DNA of 51,620 nt from Lachnospiraceae bacterium. GTDB taxonomy: Bacteria; Bacillota; Clostridia; Lachnospirales; Lachnospiraceae. The notes beneath the pieces were generated by a model. The model saw only the letters and a program-made list of their open reading frames with translations. It ran no database searches and was not told where the DNA came from. Each line of letters begins with the position of its first letter. Within the stretch, counting starts at the first letter, position 1. The stretch lies in assembly GCA_900766915.1 (NCBI GenBank), contig CAAFXE010000394.1:1-51620 (forward strand). The letters are read 5' to 3'. A program made the translations under genes and the position numbers. Shown here piece by piece: positions 1 through 8,049 of the stretch.

Positions 1-48
1 GCACGTCAACTATTGAAACCGCCGTGTATCGAACGATACGCACGGTGT

Positions 49-81
49 GAGAAGGCGGCGGCTAGTCACTGCCGCCTTCTC
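49..81. terminator. GC-rich hairpin, possible terminator
   Basis: Two perfectly complementary 11-nt arms (GAGAAGGCGGC and GCCGCCTTCTC) flank an 11-nt loop. It lies just downstream of the minus-strand permease remnant that ends at 95. There is no clear T-run on either side, so its role as an intrinsic terminator is uncertain. A second, imperfect hairpin (CCGTGTATCG / CGATACGCACGG) sits at about 21-45. Confidence 0.5.
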
Positions 82-94
82 TGTTGATGATAAA

Positions 95-1072
95 TTACAG
101 CATAAGTGTATCATCCTTAATTGCTTCGACAAGATTCATATTGCAAATCTTTTTGCCACCTAAGTAGTAAGCCAATGCTACAAAGCCAATCACTGCCACA
201 AAAAGAAGAATTGCAGGGACCAACGGCAAACGCTTGGTAATGAAATCGGCTGCGGTAATTCCACCGGCATCAAGCATCCATGCCATCAATGGGATATTTA
301 CTGCTATGGTCAACAAAATTGGACGGAGTGCAAGGATAGCAGCTTCCCTAGCCAGGATCTTTGCCGCACCTTTTGGTGTTAAGCCAACTGCAAAGTATCT
401 TGCAAATTCACGCTTGCGCTGATGGATCTGTCCCAAAGTGGATGCAAAGATATTGGCAAGGCCGATGAAGGTCAGTATTCCGGTAAACAGATAAATTATC
501 ATTCGTAACCCCTGCTGTATCTGAATCTCGTCTGCCAGTTCTTGCAAACGGCCTTCAAAAGCGTAATCGGGATATGCTTCTAACATTCCCTGCAATTTTG
601 CCTCAAGCGCATCAATTTTGCTTTCGTCTGTCATTTTGATGGTGTAAATTGTTTCCTCAGCTTTCAAATCAAAACCGAGTGTCGCATAATAACTTTCAGA
701 TATAACAAGTGTCAATGCATATTGCGTTAATTCTTCTCTCAATACAGGCAAAGCATCAGTAAATTCAGAAATGGGAATATCCTTTCCTTTTATATTCAAA
801 ACAATTTCTTTGTCCTCATTCAAAAATGGCATGTACTGACGATCGGTTCTCTCCGAGTTCACACTATCCCAGATAATATTGACCGCAATGACATCAGCAT
901 TACCTGTATCGCCACGATAATCTATAAAGCTCTTATCCTCTAAAATGAAAATCGGTACTTTTATGTTATATACACCTGAATTGTCAGCTACGAAACTGCT
1001 GTCCAGTTTTTCAAGGCCCAGCTTTTGAACATCAGCACTGAGATAATCAGCTGGAAGCTTTGCAGCTTCAGA
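95..1072 (-). pseudogene. 5'-truncated FtsX-type ABC transporter permease remnant
   Basis: A GTG at 862 gives a 255-residue product, but the frame stays open upstream to a stop at 1073-1075, so the coding remnant is longer and has lost its true start. The product has an extracellular segment, then hydrophobic helices around residues 120-140, 175-195 and 210-235 of the GTG-started protein. The order loop, TM, cytoplasmic loop (QIHQRKREFARYFAVGLT), two TMs is that of the C-terminal half of an FtsX/MacB-type permease. That loop resembles the conserved 'R.REFA..RA.G.T' region of BceB/FtsX permeases. The N-terminal half and any partner ATPase are missing. The left end meets a response-regulator remnant on the other strand, which suggests a deletion. 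It is unlikely to be functional. Confidence 0.7.
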
Positions 1073-1515
1073 TCACAGATTACATTCTCAAGCCCGTGAA
1101 TTATGAGGAGTTTGGTACCTGCATTGACAATCTGAAAATTGCATTGTTTCAAAAGCAATCCTCAAAGCAGGATGATCTACAGGAGGAGCGTACGATTCTT
1201 GGCATCACCCGGTATCTGCAGGAGCATTTGAGTGAGGAGATCAGCCTGTCTGTACTGGCAGAAGAATTTCATCTTAATCCCCAATATATCAGTCAGCTTT
1301 TCAAAAGTGAGATCGGCGTGGGTTTCTTAGCATATCTCACCAATATTCGCATGGAGCATGCAAAGAAGCTTCTGCTGACCACAGCGCTTTCCATAGCAGA
1401 GGTGTCGGAGCAGTCCGGTTACGGGGACTACCGGGTATTTACCAAGGTGTTCAAAAAGTCTGAGGGGGTTACCCCATCCCAGTACAGACGGGATTTTCTG
1501 GAACGTGAGCAATGA
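1060..1515 (+). pseudogene. 5'-truncated response regulator with AraC-type HTH
   Basis: The first residues after the possible TTG start (ITDYILKPVNYEEF) match the last strand and helix of a receiver domain, which normally ends in 'DYLLKPV'. The phospho-acceptor part is absent. A linker and a complete AraC-type double helix-turn-helix follow (about residues 50-145). Visible features are the LSVLAEEFHLNPQYISQLFK helix pair, the RMEHAKKLL block and the terminal signature SGYGDYRVFTKVFKKSEGVTPSQYR. YesN-type regulators of this class are normally about 250-530 residues, so this is a C-terminal remnant. Its 5' end abuts the truncated permease on the other strand. A residual DNA-binding domain could still be made, but no ribosome binding site supports the TTG. 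Confidence 0.75.
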
Positions 1516-1542
1516 TGCTCAGAAAGAAATAATCAATTGAGA

Positions 1543-1579
1543 AAACGTCCGTTAACTATTTAATAGATAACGGACGTTT
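1543..1579. terminator. Bidirectional intrinsic terminator
   Basis: AAACGTCCGTTA and TAACGGACGTTT are perfect 12-nt arms with further inner pairing (CTAT/ATAG). The A/T flanks give a T-run on both strands. It lies between the plus-strand regulator remnant and the converging 74-residue minus-strand gene. Confidence 0.85.
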
Positions 1580-1597
1580 CTGATGGTATCCTTACAA

Positions 1598-1822
1598 CTA
1601 CGAAATATCTTTCTTCAGGTTTTGCAAATATTCGGGTGTACATCCCGCAATGTCGCAAATATCTATAGTAGACATATCTTTTTTCAGCATCTTTGTGACA
1701 ATAAGTTTTAATTCTTCTTCCTTTGCCCGATTTTCTCTTTCCTTAATTTCATCTTCCATGAGTTCAAATAATGCCTGACACATGCCTCTCGCTTCCATAA
1801 AAACTTCTTTGTTTATTTTCAC
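1598..1822 (-). CDS. Small protein resembling the C-terminal tail of Rpn/PD-(D/E)XK transposase-family proteins
   Basis: The 74-residue charged helical protein has the run MCQALFELMEDEIKERENRA followed by a helix-turn-helix-like end (IVTKMLKKDMSTIDICDIAG). Clostridial Rpn/PD-(D/E)XK nuclease-family transposases often end in this way: a 'M(C/E)..L..LM.DEI' helix, a charged coil and a small 'IA..TG.....I' motif. The nuclease core itself is absent, so this may be a decayed remnant of such an element. It could also be an independent small protein. The family link is inferred from memory of the C-terminal pattern and is weak. Confidence 0.4.
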   Translation of the reverse strand: MKINKEVFMEARGMCQALFELMEDEIKERENRAKEEELKLIVTKMLKKDMSTIDICDIAGCTPEYLQNLKKDIS

Positions 1823-1901
1823 TTCCGATTCAATGGGTTTAAGAAACTTTGCTTACTGGTATCTTATCATACTGGAGAGAAATACACAATCTAGAGCAGG
1901 A

Positions 1902-2519
1902 TCATTTTTTATTTGGTGTAATTTCTAAAATTTCCCTTATATTAAAATATTCTCTCTCGTAATGAGGATGGAAGGAACGAAGTTTACTGATGATATCGTT
2001 TCGGGGAAATTGCTTTAAAAACAATTGTTCCTCCCAAATCGCATCAATGTACTGACGGATCATATCAATTCCTTCAAGGGTCATGTCAATTCCGAAAACC
2101 GGATAATCCATAGTGATGATATTTTCCGTCGGTGCGAACTTTACATCATAGTAGAGAAAAAATCCGGGTAATGCTTTTTCTACCGTATCCCGGTAGTTGC
2201 GATTGCCATAGTGATCAAAAAATTCCATTAAGTGATTGTATTTTTGCTGGGTATCCCGCACTTTCTCGATCACAGAAGCCCGTCCAAGCTCATAGGCTTC
2301 TGGTGCAGTTAAATGCTCCATTGACATCAGGGAATGCTTTCCGATTTCTAAATGTGCGATACAGTAAATCACAGCTTCCATTAACTGCCTTGCCCGTTCA
2401 TAAGTTACAGAACTGCTTTCATTGCCGGTAAACTCCTTTGCCAGCTTTTCTACAATTGGAATCAGCTCTTCCATTGGAAATAGACCGGTTACATCAGATT
2501 TTTTCATCATCTGCCGCAT
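1902..2519 (-). CDS. DUF6179-like protein
   Basis: The 205-residue soluble protein has no signal peptide or membrane segment. The SSSVTYERARQLMEAVIYCI segment and the C-terminal 'SKLRSFHPHYEREYFNI' region resemble DUF6179, a Clostridia family of unknown function that commonly sits next to DUF6323. It overlaps the upstream DUF6323 gene by 26 bp in another frame, which implies co-expression and perhaps translational coupling. It may be only part of the domain, because some relatives are longer. The function is unknown and nothing here suggests a catalytic site. Confidence 0.65.
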   Translation of the reverse strand: MRQMMKKSDVTGLFPMEELIPIVEKLAKEFTGNESSSVTYERARQLMEAVIYCIAHLEIGKHSLMSMEHLTAPEAYELGRASVIEKVRDTQQKYNHLMEFFDHYGNRNYRDTVEKALPGFFLYYDVKFAPTENIITMDYPVFGIDMTLEGIDMIRQYIDAIWEEQLFLKQFPRNDIISKLRSFHPHYEREYFNIREILEITPNKK

Positions 2520-2961
2520 ACCTCCCGATAAACTTATGGGTATTCGCCCGTATATTTCTTACAAAACTGTCTAAAAATGTTTCTTCCAGATACTCCAAAG
2601 AACCCTGACATTCTTCATCAAAGGCATTTCGCATGATGCTGATGAGTTCATCGTCTGTCAATTCGTCCATGGATTCGTTTTTATACAGATAGAAGATGCT
2701 TTGGAGTCTGGCGATTGTTTCAGCATAATTCTCCTGATCGATATACTCCGAGTCGCAAAATGCAAATATAATCTTGTCGAGAATACCTGCACCAAACTCT
2801 AGCCTTTGCTGCTCTGCAAGACATTCTCTGCGCCTGACCAGCAGTTCCTGAATATCCTGATCCGTCAGGCATAAACCATATTGATTGGTATATTCATTCG
2901 TTTTTTTGATTGCACTTATCTGATTCTGCTCGGTCAGAATCAACATAAAATCATCGTTCAT
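2494..2961 (-). CDS. DUF6323 family protein
   Basis: The 155-residue acidic protein has the order 'N..T...GL.LT..D..EL...R', then 'EFGAGILDKIIFAFCDSEYI', then 'LQSIFYLYKNESMDELTDDE' and a C-terminal 'C.GSLEYLEETFL' segment. This pattern is the one I associate with DUF6323, a Firmicutes family of unknown function found beside DUF6179, which is also the next gene here. The ATG at 2961 is preceded on the minus strand by an AGGGGGA ribosome binding site. It is the first gene of a two-gene operon. No enzymatic motif is visible. Confidence 0.7.
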   Translation of the reverse strand: MNDDFMLILTEQNQISAIKKTNEYTNQYGLCLTDQDIQELLVRRRECLAEQQRLEFGAGILDKIIFAFCDSEYIDQENYAETIARLQSIFYLYKNESMDELTDDELISIMRNAFDEECQGSLEYLEETFLDSFVRNIRANTHKFIGRYAADDEKI

Positions 2962-3084
2962 AGTACCATCCCCCTTGGGTGTGTTTTTCGGGATTTTACT
3001 GCGAATGAAGCACCATTACAAGTCTTGAAAAAATGGCGATTTTATGGTAATGTAAGGGCATAAAACAGGAAAAAAATTGTGTCA

Positions 3085-3122
3085 AACAGGTCGGGATCTA
3101 TGTAGTCACGGCCTGTTTTTTA
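3085..3122 (+). terminator. Intrinsic terminator on the plus strand without an obvious intact gene
   Basis: AACAGG and CCTGTT form the base of an imperfect stem, followed by six or more T residues (3117-3122). No intact plus-strand gene precedes it. A short open frame ending at about 3063 could be the last trace of a decayed gene. Confidence 0.6.
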
Positions 3123-3198
3123 AGCTATAAAAATGACACATTTCTATCTAAAAAATGCCTATCAGAAATTCAAAATTTTGAGTAAAATAGGATTCCTA

Positions 3199-3229
3199 TT
3201 GACTCTCCCCCAGGGGCAGACATTATGAT
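3199..3229 (+). promoter_or_regulatory. MerR-type promoter with 19-bp spacer and central dyad
   Basis: TTGACT (3199-3204) and TATGAT (3224-3229) are separated by 19 bp instead of 17. The spacer carries a C4-A-G4 dyad (CCCCAGGGG). Overlong spacers with a centred dyad are typical of promoters twisted into activity by MerR-family activators. The promoter drives the UvrA-like gene at 3307. Related sites occur at 5556 and 24338 in this window. Confidence 0.75.
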
Positions 3230-3241
3230 GATACTAGGTAA

Positions 3242-3277
3242 CTGTTCAGAAGCTGTTATCCGGAAGGTACTGAACAG
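3242..3277 (+). repeat. Leader hairpin and dispersed repeat (copy 1)
   Basis: CTGTTCAG (3242-3249) and CTGAACAG (3270-3277) are perfect 8-nt arms with a 20-nt loop. They lie in the leader between the MerR-type promoter and the UvrA-like gene. The 22 nt at 3262-3283 recur, with 21 of 22 identical, in inverted orientation at the window's right end (51598-51619). This is therefore probably a dispersed intergenic element rather than a gene-specific leader. Confidence 0.6.
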
Positions 3278-3306
3278 ATACGATACCAGAAAGTGAGGAA
3301 TGTATT

Positions 3307-5559
3307 ATGAGTTGTCAGGATAAGATTATCATCCGCGGTCTTCGTCAGAATAATCTGAAAAATGTATCGCTGGATATCCCAAAAGGTAAGATTGTGGTTT
3401 TCACCGGCGTGTCCGGATCAGGAAAATCAAGTATCGTGTTTGACACCATCGCTGCAGAAAGCCAGCGGCAGATGAACGAGACCTATACCGCTTTTATACG
3501 TGGACGGCTTCCCAAATACGAAAAGCCAAAGGTGGAGAGGATCGACAACCTTTCCGCATCGGTCATTGTGGATCAGTCCCGCCTGGGTGGCAATGCCCGT
3601 TCCACTGTTGGTACCATCAGCGATATGTATGCTGCACTGCGGCTTTTATATTCCCGTATCGGTCAGCCTTATGCGGGAACTGCGTCTTATTTTTCCTTTA
3701 ATGATCCCAATGGCATGTGTCCGGAATGCTCCGGCATCGGAAAGGTCATGACCGTGGATATTGAAGGACGTATTGATCCGGAAAAGACATGGAATGAGGG
3801 GATGGCAGACCTTCCCGCCTTCCATGTGGGCAACTGGTACTGGAAGCAGTATGCAGAATCAGGTCTGTTTCCGCTGGACAAAAAGTGGAAGGACTTTACC
3901 GAACAGGAGAGAAACCGTCTGCTCTACGGGGCAGATACTCCGGATGGCAAACGGCTGAATAAAAAAGTGGACGGAGTATCCCATTATCTCCACAGGATGC
4001 TGATCAACCGTGACACTTCTACGCTGAAGGAAGCATCGGTGAAACGTTTAATGTATCTGGTGGAGGAAAAACCATGTCCGCTGTGTAAAGGGCGTCGTCT
4101 CAATGCGAACTCTCTTTCCTCTAAGGTGGCAGGATATAGCATCGATGAGATGTGTGCCATGGAATTTACCAAGCTGGTGGAGGTCCTTCGAACCATCACA
4201 GATCCCAGGGCCAAAACCATTGTGGATGCCCTGACGGCATCCCTTGAGAGAATGATCGACATTGGTCTTCCTTATCTATCCATGGATCGTGAGTCATCTA
4301 CGCTGTCCGGTGGTGAAGCACAGCGGTTAAAGCTGGTGCGTTATATGGGCAGTGCTCTTACCGGCATGACCTACATTTTTGATGAACCGAGCACCGGGAT
4401 GCATCCAAGAGATGTGTACCGTATGACAAGACTTTTACAGAATCTTCGTGACAGAGGCAATACTGTGCTGGTGGTAGAACATGACAGGGATGTGATCTCT
4501 ATCGCCGATGAGATTATTGATGTAGGTCCTCTGGCAGGCAAAAACGGCGGTCAGATTCTGTTTCAGGGAAGCTATGATGCACTGCTTGTCTCAGGAACCA
4601 GAACAGGAGAGGCTATGAAGCATGTCGTTTCCCTAAAGAATGCACCCCGCACACCAAAGGAATTTCTGCCGGTTAAAAATGCCTGCGTGCACAATCTGAA
4701 AAATGTGTCAGTGGATATTCCATTGAATGTGCTGACTGTGGTTACCGGCGTAGCAGGATCGGGAAAAAGCTCCCTCATCCGTGACGTGTTTGCAAAACAA
4801 TATGCTGACCGGGTGGTACTGGTGGATCAATCCCCTGTAACAGCTACCGGTCGTTCCACTCCGGCAACCTTTCTTGGCTTCTTCGATGAGATCAGAAAGG
4901 TGATGGCTGCGGAAAATGGCGTAGATGCCGGATTATTCTCCTTTAACAGCAAGGGTGCCTGTCCTGTTTGTGGCGGACGGGGACAGATCGTAACGGAGCT
5001 GGTATTTATGGATCCGGTGACCACAGTCTGCGAAGCCTGCGAGGGAAAACGGTATAGCGATGAGGCATTGTCTTACCAATATAAAGGGAAAAATATTGTA
5101 GAAATCCTGAATATGTCTGCAGGAGAAGCCTACGAATTTTTCAGTGACAACCGAAAGCTTAAAAAGGCGTTGGGTGCCATGCTGGAAGTAGGCCTGCCGT
5201 ATCTTTCCTTAGGTCAGCCTCTTAGTACCTTATCAGGCGGTGAACGCCAGAGAGTGAAGCTTGCAAAGGATCTGGACAAGAAAGGCAATATCTATGTATT
5301 GGATGAACCTACCACAGGACTTCATGCCTCTGATGTGGAAAAAATCATGGAGCTCTTAGATGGGCTTGTAGACCTGGGAAATACCGTCATTGTCATTGAA
5401 CATAATCTGGATGTGATGAAGCAGGCGGACTGGCTGATCGATGTAGGACCGGATGGAGGTACGGCAGGCGGTCAGGTAGTTTTTACCGGAACACCAAAGG
5501 AAATGATCGAGAATGCGCATACCATCACAGCACAATATTTAAAAAAATCCTTAGATTGA
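3307..5559 (+). CDS. UvrA-like ABC ATPase (UvrA2/DrrC-type)
   Basis: The 750-residue double ABC ATPase has UvrA architecture. Walker A motifs (GVSGSGKSS near residue 33; GVAGSGKSS near 483) each precede zinc-module cysteines (CPECSGIGK, CPLCKGRRL; CPVCGGRGQ, CEACEGKRY). Two UvrA-type signatures (LSGGEAQRLK, LSGGERQRVK) and two Walker B boxes (IFDEPS, VLDEPTTGLH) follow. Housekeeping UvrA is about 940 residues, so this shorter form matches UvrA2-like paralogues that appear to lack the UvrB-binding insertion. Such proteins are linked to tolerance of DNA-binding drugs (DrrC in anthracycline producers). The MerR-type promoter upstream fits drug-induced expression. RsgA and a hydrolase follow downstream. 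The drug substrate is unknown. Confidence 0.88.
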   Translation: MSCQDKIIIRGLRQNNLKNVSLDIPKGKIVVFTGVSGSGKSSIVFDTIAAESQRQMNETYTAFIRGRLPKYEKPKVERIDNLSASVIVDQSRLGGNARSTVGTISDMYAALRLLYSRIGQPYAGTASYFSFNDPNGMCPECSGIGKVMTVDIEGRIDPEKTWNEGMADLPAFHVGNWYWKQYAESGLFPLDKKWKDFTEQERNRLLYGADTPDGKRLNKKVDGVSHYLHRMLINRDTSTLKEASVKRLMYLVEEKPCPLCKGRRLNANSLSSKVAGYSIDEMCAMEFTKLVEVLRTITDPRAKTIVDALTASLERMIDIGLPYLSMDRESSTLSGGEAQRLKLVRYMGSALTGMTYIFDEPSTGMHPRDVYRMTRLLQNLRDRGNTVLVVEHDRDVISIADEIIDVGPLAGKNGGQILFQGSYDALLVSGTRTGEAMKHVVSLKNAPRTPKEFLPVKNACVHNLKNVSVDIPLNVLTVVTGVAGSGKSSLIRDVFAKQYADRVVLVDQSPVTATGRSTPATFLGFFDEIRKVMAAENGVDAGLFSFNSKGACPVCGGRGQIVTELVFMDPVTTVCEACEGKRYSDEALSYQYKGKNIVEILNMSAGEAYEFFSDNRKLKKALGAMLEVGLPYLSLGQPLSTLSGGERQRVKLAKDLDKKGNIYVLDEPTTGLHASDVEKIMELLDGLVDLGNTVIVIEHNLDVMKQADWLIDVGPDGGTAGGQVVFTGTPKEMIENAHTITAQYLKKSLD

Positions 5560-5586
5560 CTCGTCCCTTAGGGGAGGTTATAGCAT
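5556..5586 (+). promoter_or_regulatory. Second MerR-type promoter, overlapping the uvrA-like stop codon
   Basis: TTGACT (5556-5561) contains the TGA stop of the preceding gene. A 19-bp spacer with the dyad CCCTTAGGG leads to a weaker -10, TAGCAT (5581-5586). The TTGACT, 19-bp spacing and C/G dyad match the site at 3199, so the same MerR-family activator could control both. It would supply separate transcription of rsgA and the genes behind it. Confidence 0.55.
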
Positions 5587-5639
5587 AACCTTACAAACGA
5601 TAAGGTGACAAGAATATGGAAATAATGGAGGTTTGGAAT

Positions 5640-6698
5640 ATGAGTTATGAAATAGATATGAAAAAATATGGCCTGTCAGATCAGTCTGTAAAATCAGCAG
5701 ATCAGTTCCCGGATCTGACTGTTTCCCGGATCCTTTCCCAGGAAAAGGGAATTTACCGGCTGGTTTCCTCTCTGGGAGAAAAACTGGGAGAAATTTCGGG
5801 CAGGTTTCACTATGATGTAAAAGCAAAATCAGAATATCCGGCAGTGGGTGATTTTGTGATGGCAGACTGGAACAAAAGCGGCGGTAATGCAGTGATCCAT
5901 CATGTTCTTCCGCGAAAGAGTAGTTTTATCAGGAAAGCTGCCGGTGAAAAGAATGAGGAGCAGGTTGTCGCTGCAAACATAGATACTGTATTTTTGTGCA
6001 TGTCCCTGAATCATGATTATAACCTGCGGCGATTAGAACGTTATGTTTCCATTGCATGGAATAGTGGCGCTATGCCGGTGGTGGTACTAACGAAAGCTGA
6101 CCTTTGTGAAAATGTGGAAGAGAAGATCCTGGAGGTAGCAGAGGTAGCAGCAGGGATAGAAATTCTCGTGACCAACGCCATGGAAGAAGACGGATATGGG
6201 CAGATTTATCCTTATCTAAAAGAAGGAAAGTCCATTGCATTCATTGGATCCTCCGGTGTGGGAAAATCCACCTTAATTAACTGTCTTCTTGGAGAAAAAC
6301 ATTTGGAAACCAATGGACTGAGAAATGATGATAAGGGACGTCATACCACAACCCACAGGGAACTGATCTTACTGCCATCCGGTGGTATGGTGATCGATAC
6401 ACCGGGCATGCGTGAACTGGGCATGTGGGATGCAGGAGAAGGAATCGACCAGACTTTTTCGGATATTGAAGAGCTGGCAAAAAGCTGTCGTTTCCGTGAT
6501 TGCGCCCATTCAGGAAGTGAGCCTGGATGTGCAGTGTGGGAAGCAGTGGAGCGAGGGGAGCTATCACCTGAGCGGCTTCGTTCCTATCAAAAGCTGATGA
6601 ATGAAAACCGTTACATGGAAGATTCGCAAGGGTATCTGGCCGAGAAGAAGCAAAAATTTAAGAATATTGCGAAAATAAACAAAAGGAACCGGAAATGA
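5640..6698 (+). CDS. rsgA: Ribosome small-subunit-dependent GTPase A
   Basis: The circularly permuted GTPase has the diagnostic RsgA motif order. An N-terminal OB-fold region is followed by G4 (VVLTKADLC), then G1 (GSSGVGKSTL) and G3 (DTPGMREL). A C-terminal zinc knuckle follows (CRFRDCAHSGSEPGC). RsgA acts in late maturation of the 30S subunit. The start at 5640 is chosen because GGAGG at 5627-5631 lies 8 nt upstream; the in-frame ATG at 5616 would add eight residues and has no site. The product is about 352 residues, usual for the longer Firmicutes form. Its place in a MerR-type, stress-like cluster rather than beside prpC/prkC suggests a second, inducible paralogue, which is inference. Confidence 0.9.
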   Translation: MSYEIDMKKYGLSDQSVKSADQFPDLTVSRILSQEKGIYRLVSSLGEKLGEISGRFHYDVKAKSEYPAVGDFVMADWNKSGGNAVIHHVLPRKSSFIRKAAGEKNEEQVVAANIDTVFLCMSLNHDYNLRRLERYVSIAWNSGAMPVVVLTKADLCENVEEKILEVAEVAAGIEILVTNAMEEDGYGQIYPYLKEGKSIAFIGSSGVGKSTLINCLLGEKHLETNGLRNDDKGRHTTTHRELILLPSGGMVIDTPGMRELGMWDAGEGIDQTFSDIEELAKSCRFRDCAHSGSEPGCAVWEAVERGELSPERLRSYQKLMNENRYMEDSQGYLAEKKQKFKNIAKINKRNRK

Positions 6699-6724
6699 GT
6701 TACTGTTCACTCTGTTCCAGTAAC
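6699..6724. repeat. Short inverted repeat between rsgA and the hydrolase gene
   Basis: GTTACTG (6699-6705) and CAGTAAC (6718-6724) are perfect arms around a 12-nt loop with two GTTC words. There is no T-run, so it is not a convincing terminator. It may belong to the same family of short intergenic hairpins as the one at 3242. Confidence 0.4.
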
Positions 6725-6771
6725 AGGCAAAAATCCATGTAAAAATACACTTGCAAAAGGAGAAAGAGAAA

Positions 6772-7584
6772 ATGAGAGTAACACAGATAAAAATTGACTT
6801 CCATGTGACAGAAGAAATCAAACGGTTCGTGTATGTCTATCTTATCGAAACAGAGGAAGGTTGTGTATTGATCGACTCCGGTGTTGCAGGAAGTGAGAAA
6901 ATCATCGAAGAGGTCATGCTGGAGCATGGTCGTCAGCCATCTGAAATCGAAGCAGTCTTTCTGACCCATGCACATCCGGATCATATTGGTACTGCGAATT
7001 ATTTCCGGGAAACCTACGGGGCAAGGATTTATGTAAGCGAAGGAGAGCGTCCATGGATTGAGGATATTGACCTGCAGTTTGAGGAGCGTCCCATACCGAA
7101 TTTTTATCATCTTGCTGGAAGTTCCACAAAAGTGGACCAGGTGGTGAAAGATGGGGATAAAATTCCCCTGTCTGATGACATCTGTATCGAGGTGATCAAT
7201 ACTTCGGGACATTCTGTTGATGAAGTATCTTATCGTATCGGGAATCAGGTTTTTATCGGAGATACTGTGCCTGTCAGAGGAGACATTCCTATTTTTGTAG
7301 ATGTGGATGCAGTGAGAACTTCCTTAACAGTTCTGGAAAAGCTGTCCGGCATTGAAGCATTCTATCCGGCATGGGATCAGACCTATTCCCCGGAAATGAT
7401 GAAAGAAAAATTAGTAAGTGCCGAAGAACTTGTTCATGAGCTTGAAAAAATCGTTTGCGATACAGATCATGGTCAGGAACTGTCTGAGTTGACCATACAG
7501 GTTTGCGAAAGACTTTCTATGCCTGTATGGAGGAACAATCCATTGTTTGCCAGAACTGTGGCAGCCTGCCGAAAGAAGGGGTAG
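6772..7584 (+). CDS. Metallo-beta-lactamase-fold hydrolase
   Basis: The 270-residue soluble protein has the binuclear metal signature THAHPDHIG near residue 64. Downstream ligands include the His in NTSGHSVDEVSY and the Asp in IGDTVPV. This is the MBL-fold hydrolase layout of the glyoxalase II/RNase Z/lactonase superfamily, and the substrate cannot be deduced. The ATG at 6772 is preceded by AAAAGGAG; a TTG at 6751 in the same frame overlaps that site and is rejected. It lies in the run UvrA-like, RsgA, MBL, DUF1330, all on one strand. The C-terminal helical tail (MPVWRNNPLFARTV) resembles that of other clostridial MBL proteins. Confidence 0.85.
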   Translation: MRVTQIKIDFHVTEEIKRFVYVYLIETEEGCVLIDSGVAGSEKIIEEVMLEHGRQPSEIEAVFLTHAHPDHIGTANYFRETYGARIYVSEGERPWIEDIDLQFEERPIPNFYHLAGSSTKVDQVVKDGDKIPLSDDICIEVINTSGHSVDEVSYRIGNQVFIGDTVPVRGDIPIFVDVDAVRTSLTVLEKLSGIEAFYPAWDQTYSPEMMKEKLVSAEELVHELEKIVCDTDHGQELSELTIQVCERLSMPVWRNNPLFARTVAACRKKG

Positions 7585-7589
7585 TAGAT

Positions 7590-7880
7590 ATGTACTGTTA
7601 TTTTATGGTAGATACTTACATTGATGAAGAAAAAGGAAGAGGACTGTACGATGACTATATCCGTAAAGTAAAGCCCATTGTGGAAAGCTTTGGCGGTGAA
7701 TATCTGGTACGGACGGAAAATATTACGTCCCTTCATCCGCAAAGAGATCCTCAGAGGGTCATCCTGATCAAATTTACGTCAAGGCAGGCACTGGATGCGT
7801 GTTTTTCGTCGGAGGCTTATCGGGAAATTATGCATGAGAGGATGGACAGTGTAGATGCAAGGGCGATCATTGTAGAATAA
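7590..7880 (+). CDS. DUF1330 domain protein (dimeric alpha-beta barrel)
   Basis: The 96-residue protein has the DUF1330 core: 'YFMVDTYIDEEKG', 'YDDYIRKVKPIVESFGGEYL', the ITSLHP strand and 'QRVILIKF', ending in 'VDARAIIVE'. These small ferredoxin-like dimers resemble monooxygenase-type ABM domains but have no assigned reaction. The start is placed at 7590 because AAGGGG lies about 10 nt upstream and homologues begin at this point. The frame opens earlier (7503), but that part overlaps the MBL gene. It is the last gene before a terminator. Confidence 0.85.
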   Translation: MYCYFMVDTYIDEEKGRGLYDDYIRKVKPIVESFGGEYLVRTENITSLHPQRDPQRVILIKFTSRQALDACFSSEAYREIMHERMDSVDARAIIVE

Positions 7881-7896
7881 AGATTAGATGATGGTT

Positions 7897-7937
7897 ACAG
7901 ATCGGAATCAGCGTTGTGGTTTCGGTCTGTTTTTTTA
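7897..7937 (+). terminator. Intrinsic terminator after the DUF1330 gene
   Basis: An 11-bp stem (ACAGATCGGAA with TTTCGGTCTGT, two G-U pairs) is followed by eight consecutive T residues. It closes the UvrA-like to DUF1330 cluster. Confidence 0.85.
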
Positions 7938-7978
7938 TTTCTGTTGATGCTGTTGTTCAAAAAAATTGAATAAGAATA

Positions 7979-8007
7979 TTGACAAAACGGTCTATCCGGA
8001 GTAAACT
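7979..8007 (+). promoter_or_regulatory. Promoter of the BlaI/BlaR1-type operon
   Basis: TTGACA (7979-7984), a 17-bp spacer and TAAACT (8002-8007) form a near-consensus vegetative promoter. Its -10 lies inside the operator dyad at 7993-8028, so bound repressor would block RNA polymerase. Confidence 0.75.
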
Positions 8008-8028
8008 AATGATAGTTTATTTTGGATA
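7993..8028. promoter_or_regulatory. 36-bp operator dyad for the BlaI-type repressor
   Basis: Two 16-nt arms flank the 4-nt centre ATGA. The inner seven bases on each side (TAAACTA/TAGTTTA) are perfect, and overall 13 of 16 positions are complementary. Position over the -10 and upstream of the repressor gene, together with the CTA/TAG core, fits BlaI/MecI-type autoregulation. Confidence 0.75.
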
Positions 8029-8049
8029 AACCGAAAGGAGGAATGAAAC

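Noticed and set aside
7503..7589. In-frame extension of the DUF1330 gene that reads MEEQSIVCQNCGSLPKEG, like a zinc ribbon.
   Set aside because: It lies entirely inside the 3' end of the metallo-hydrolase gene in another frame, that gene's C-terminus looks conserved, and a ribosome binding site supports the later start at 7590. The CxxC is probably coincidental.
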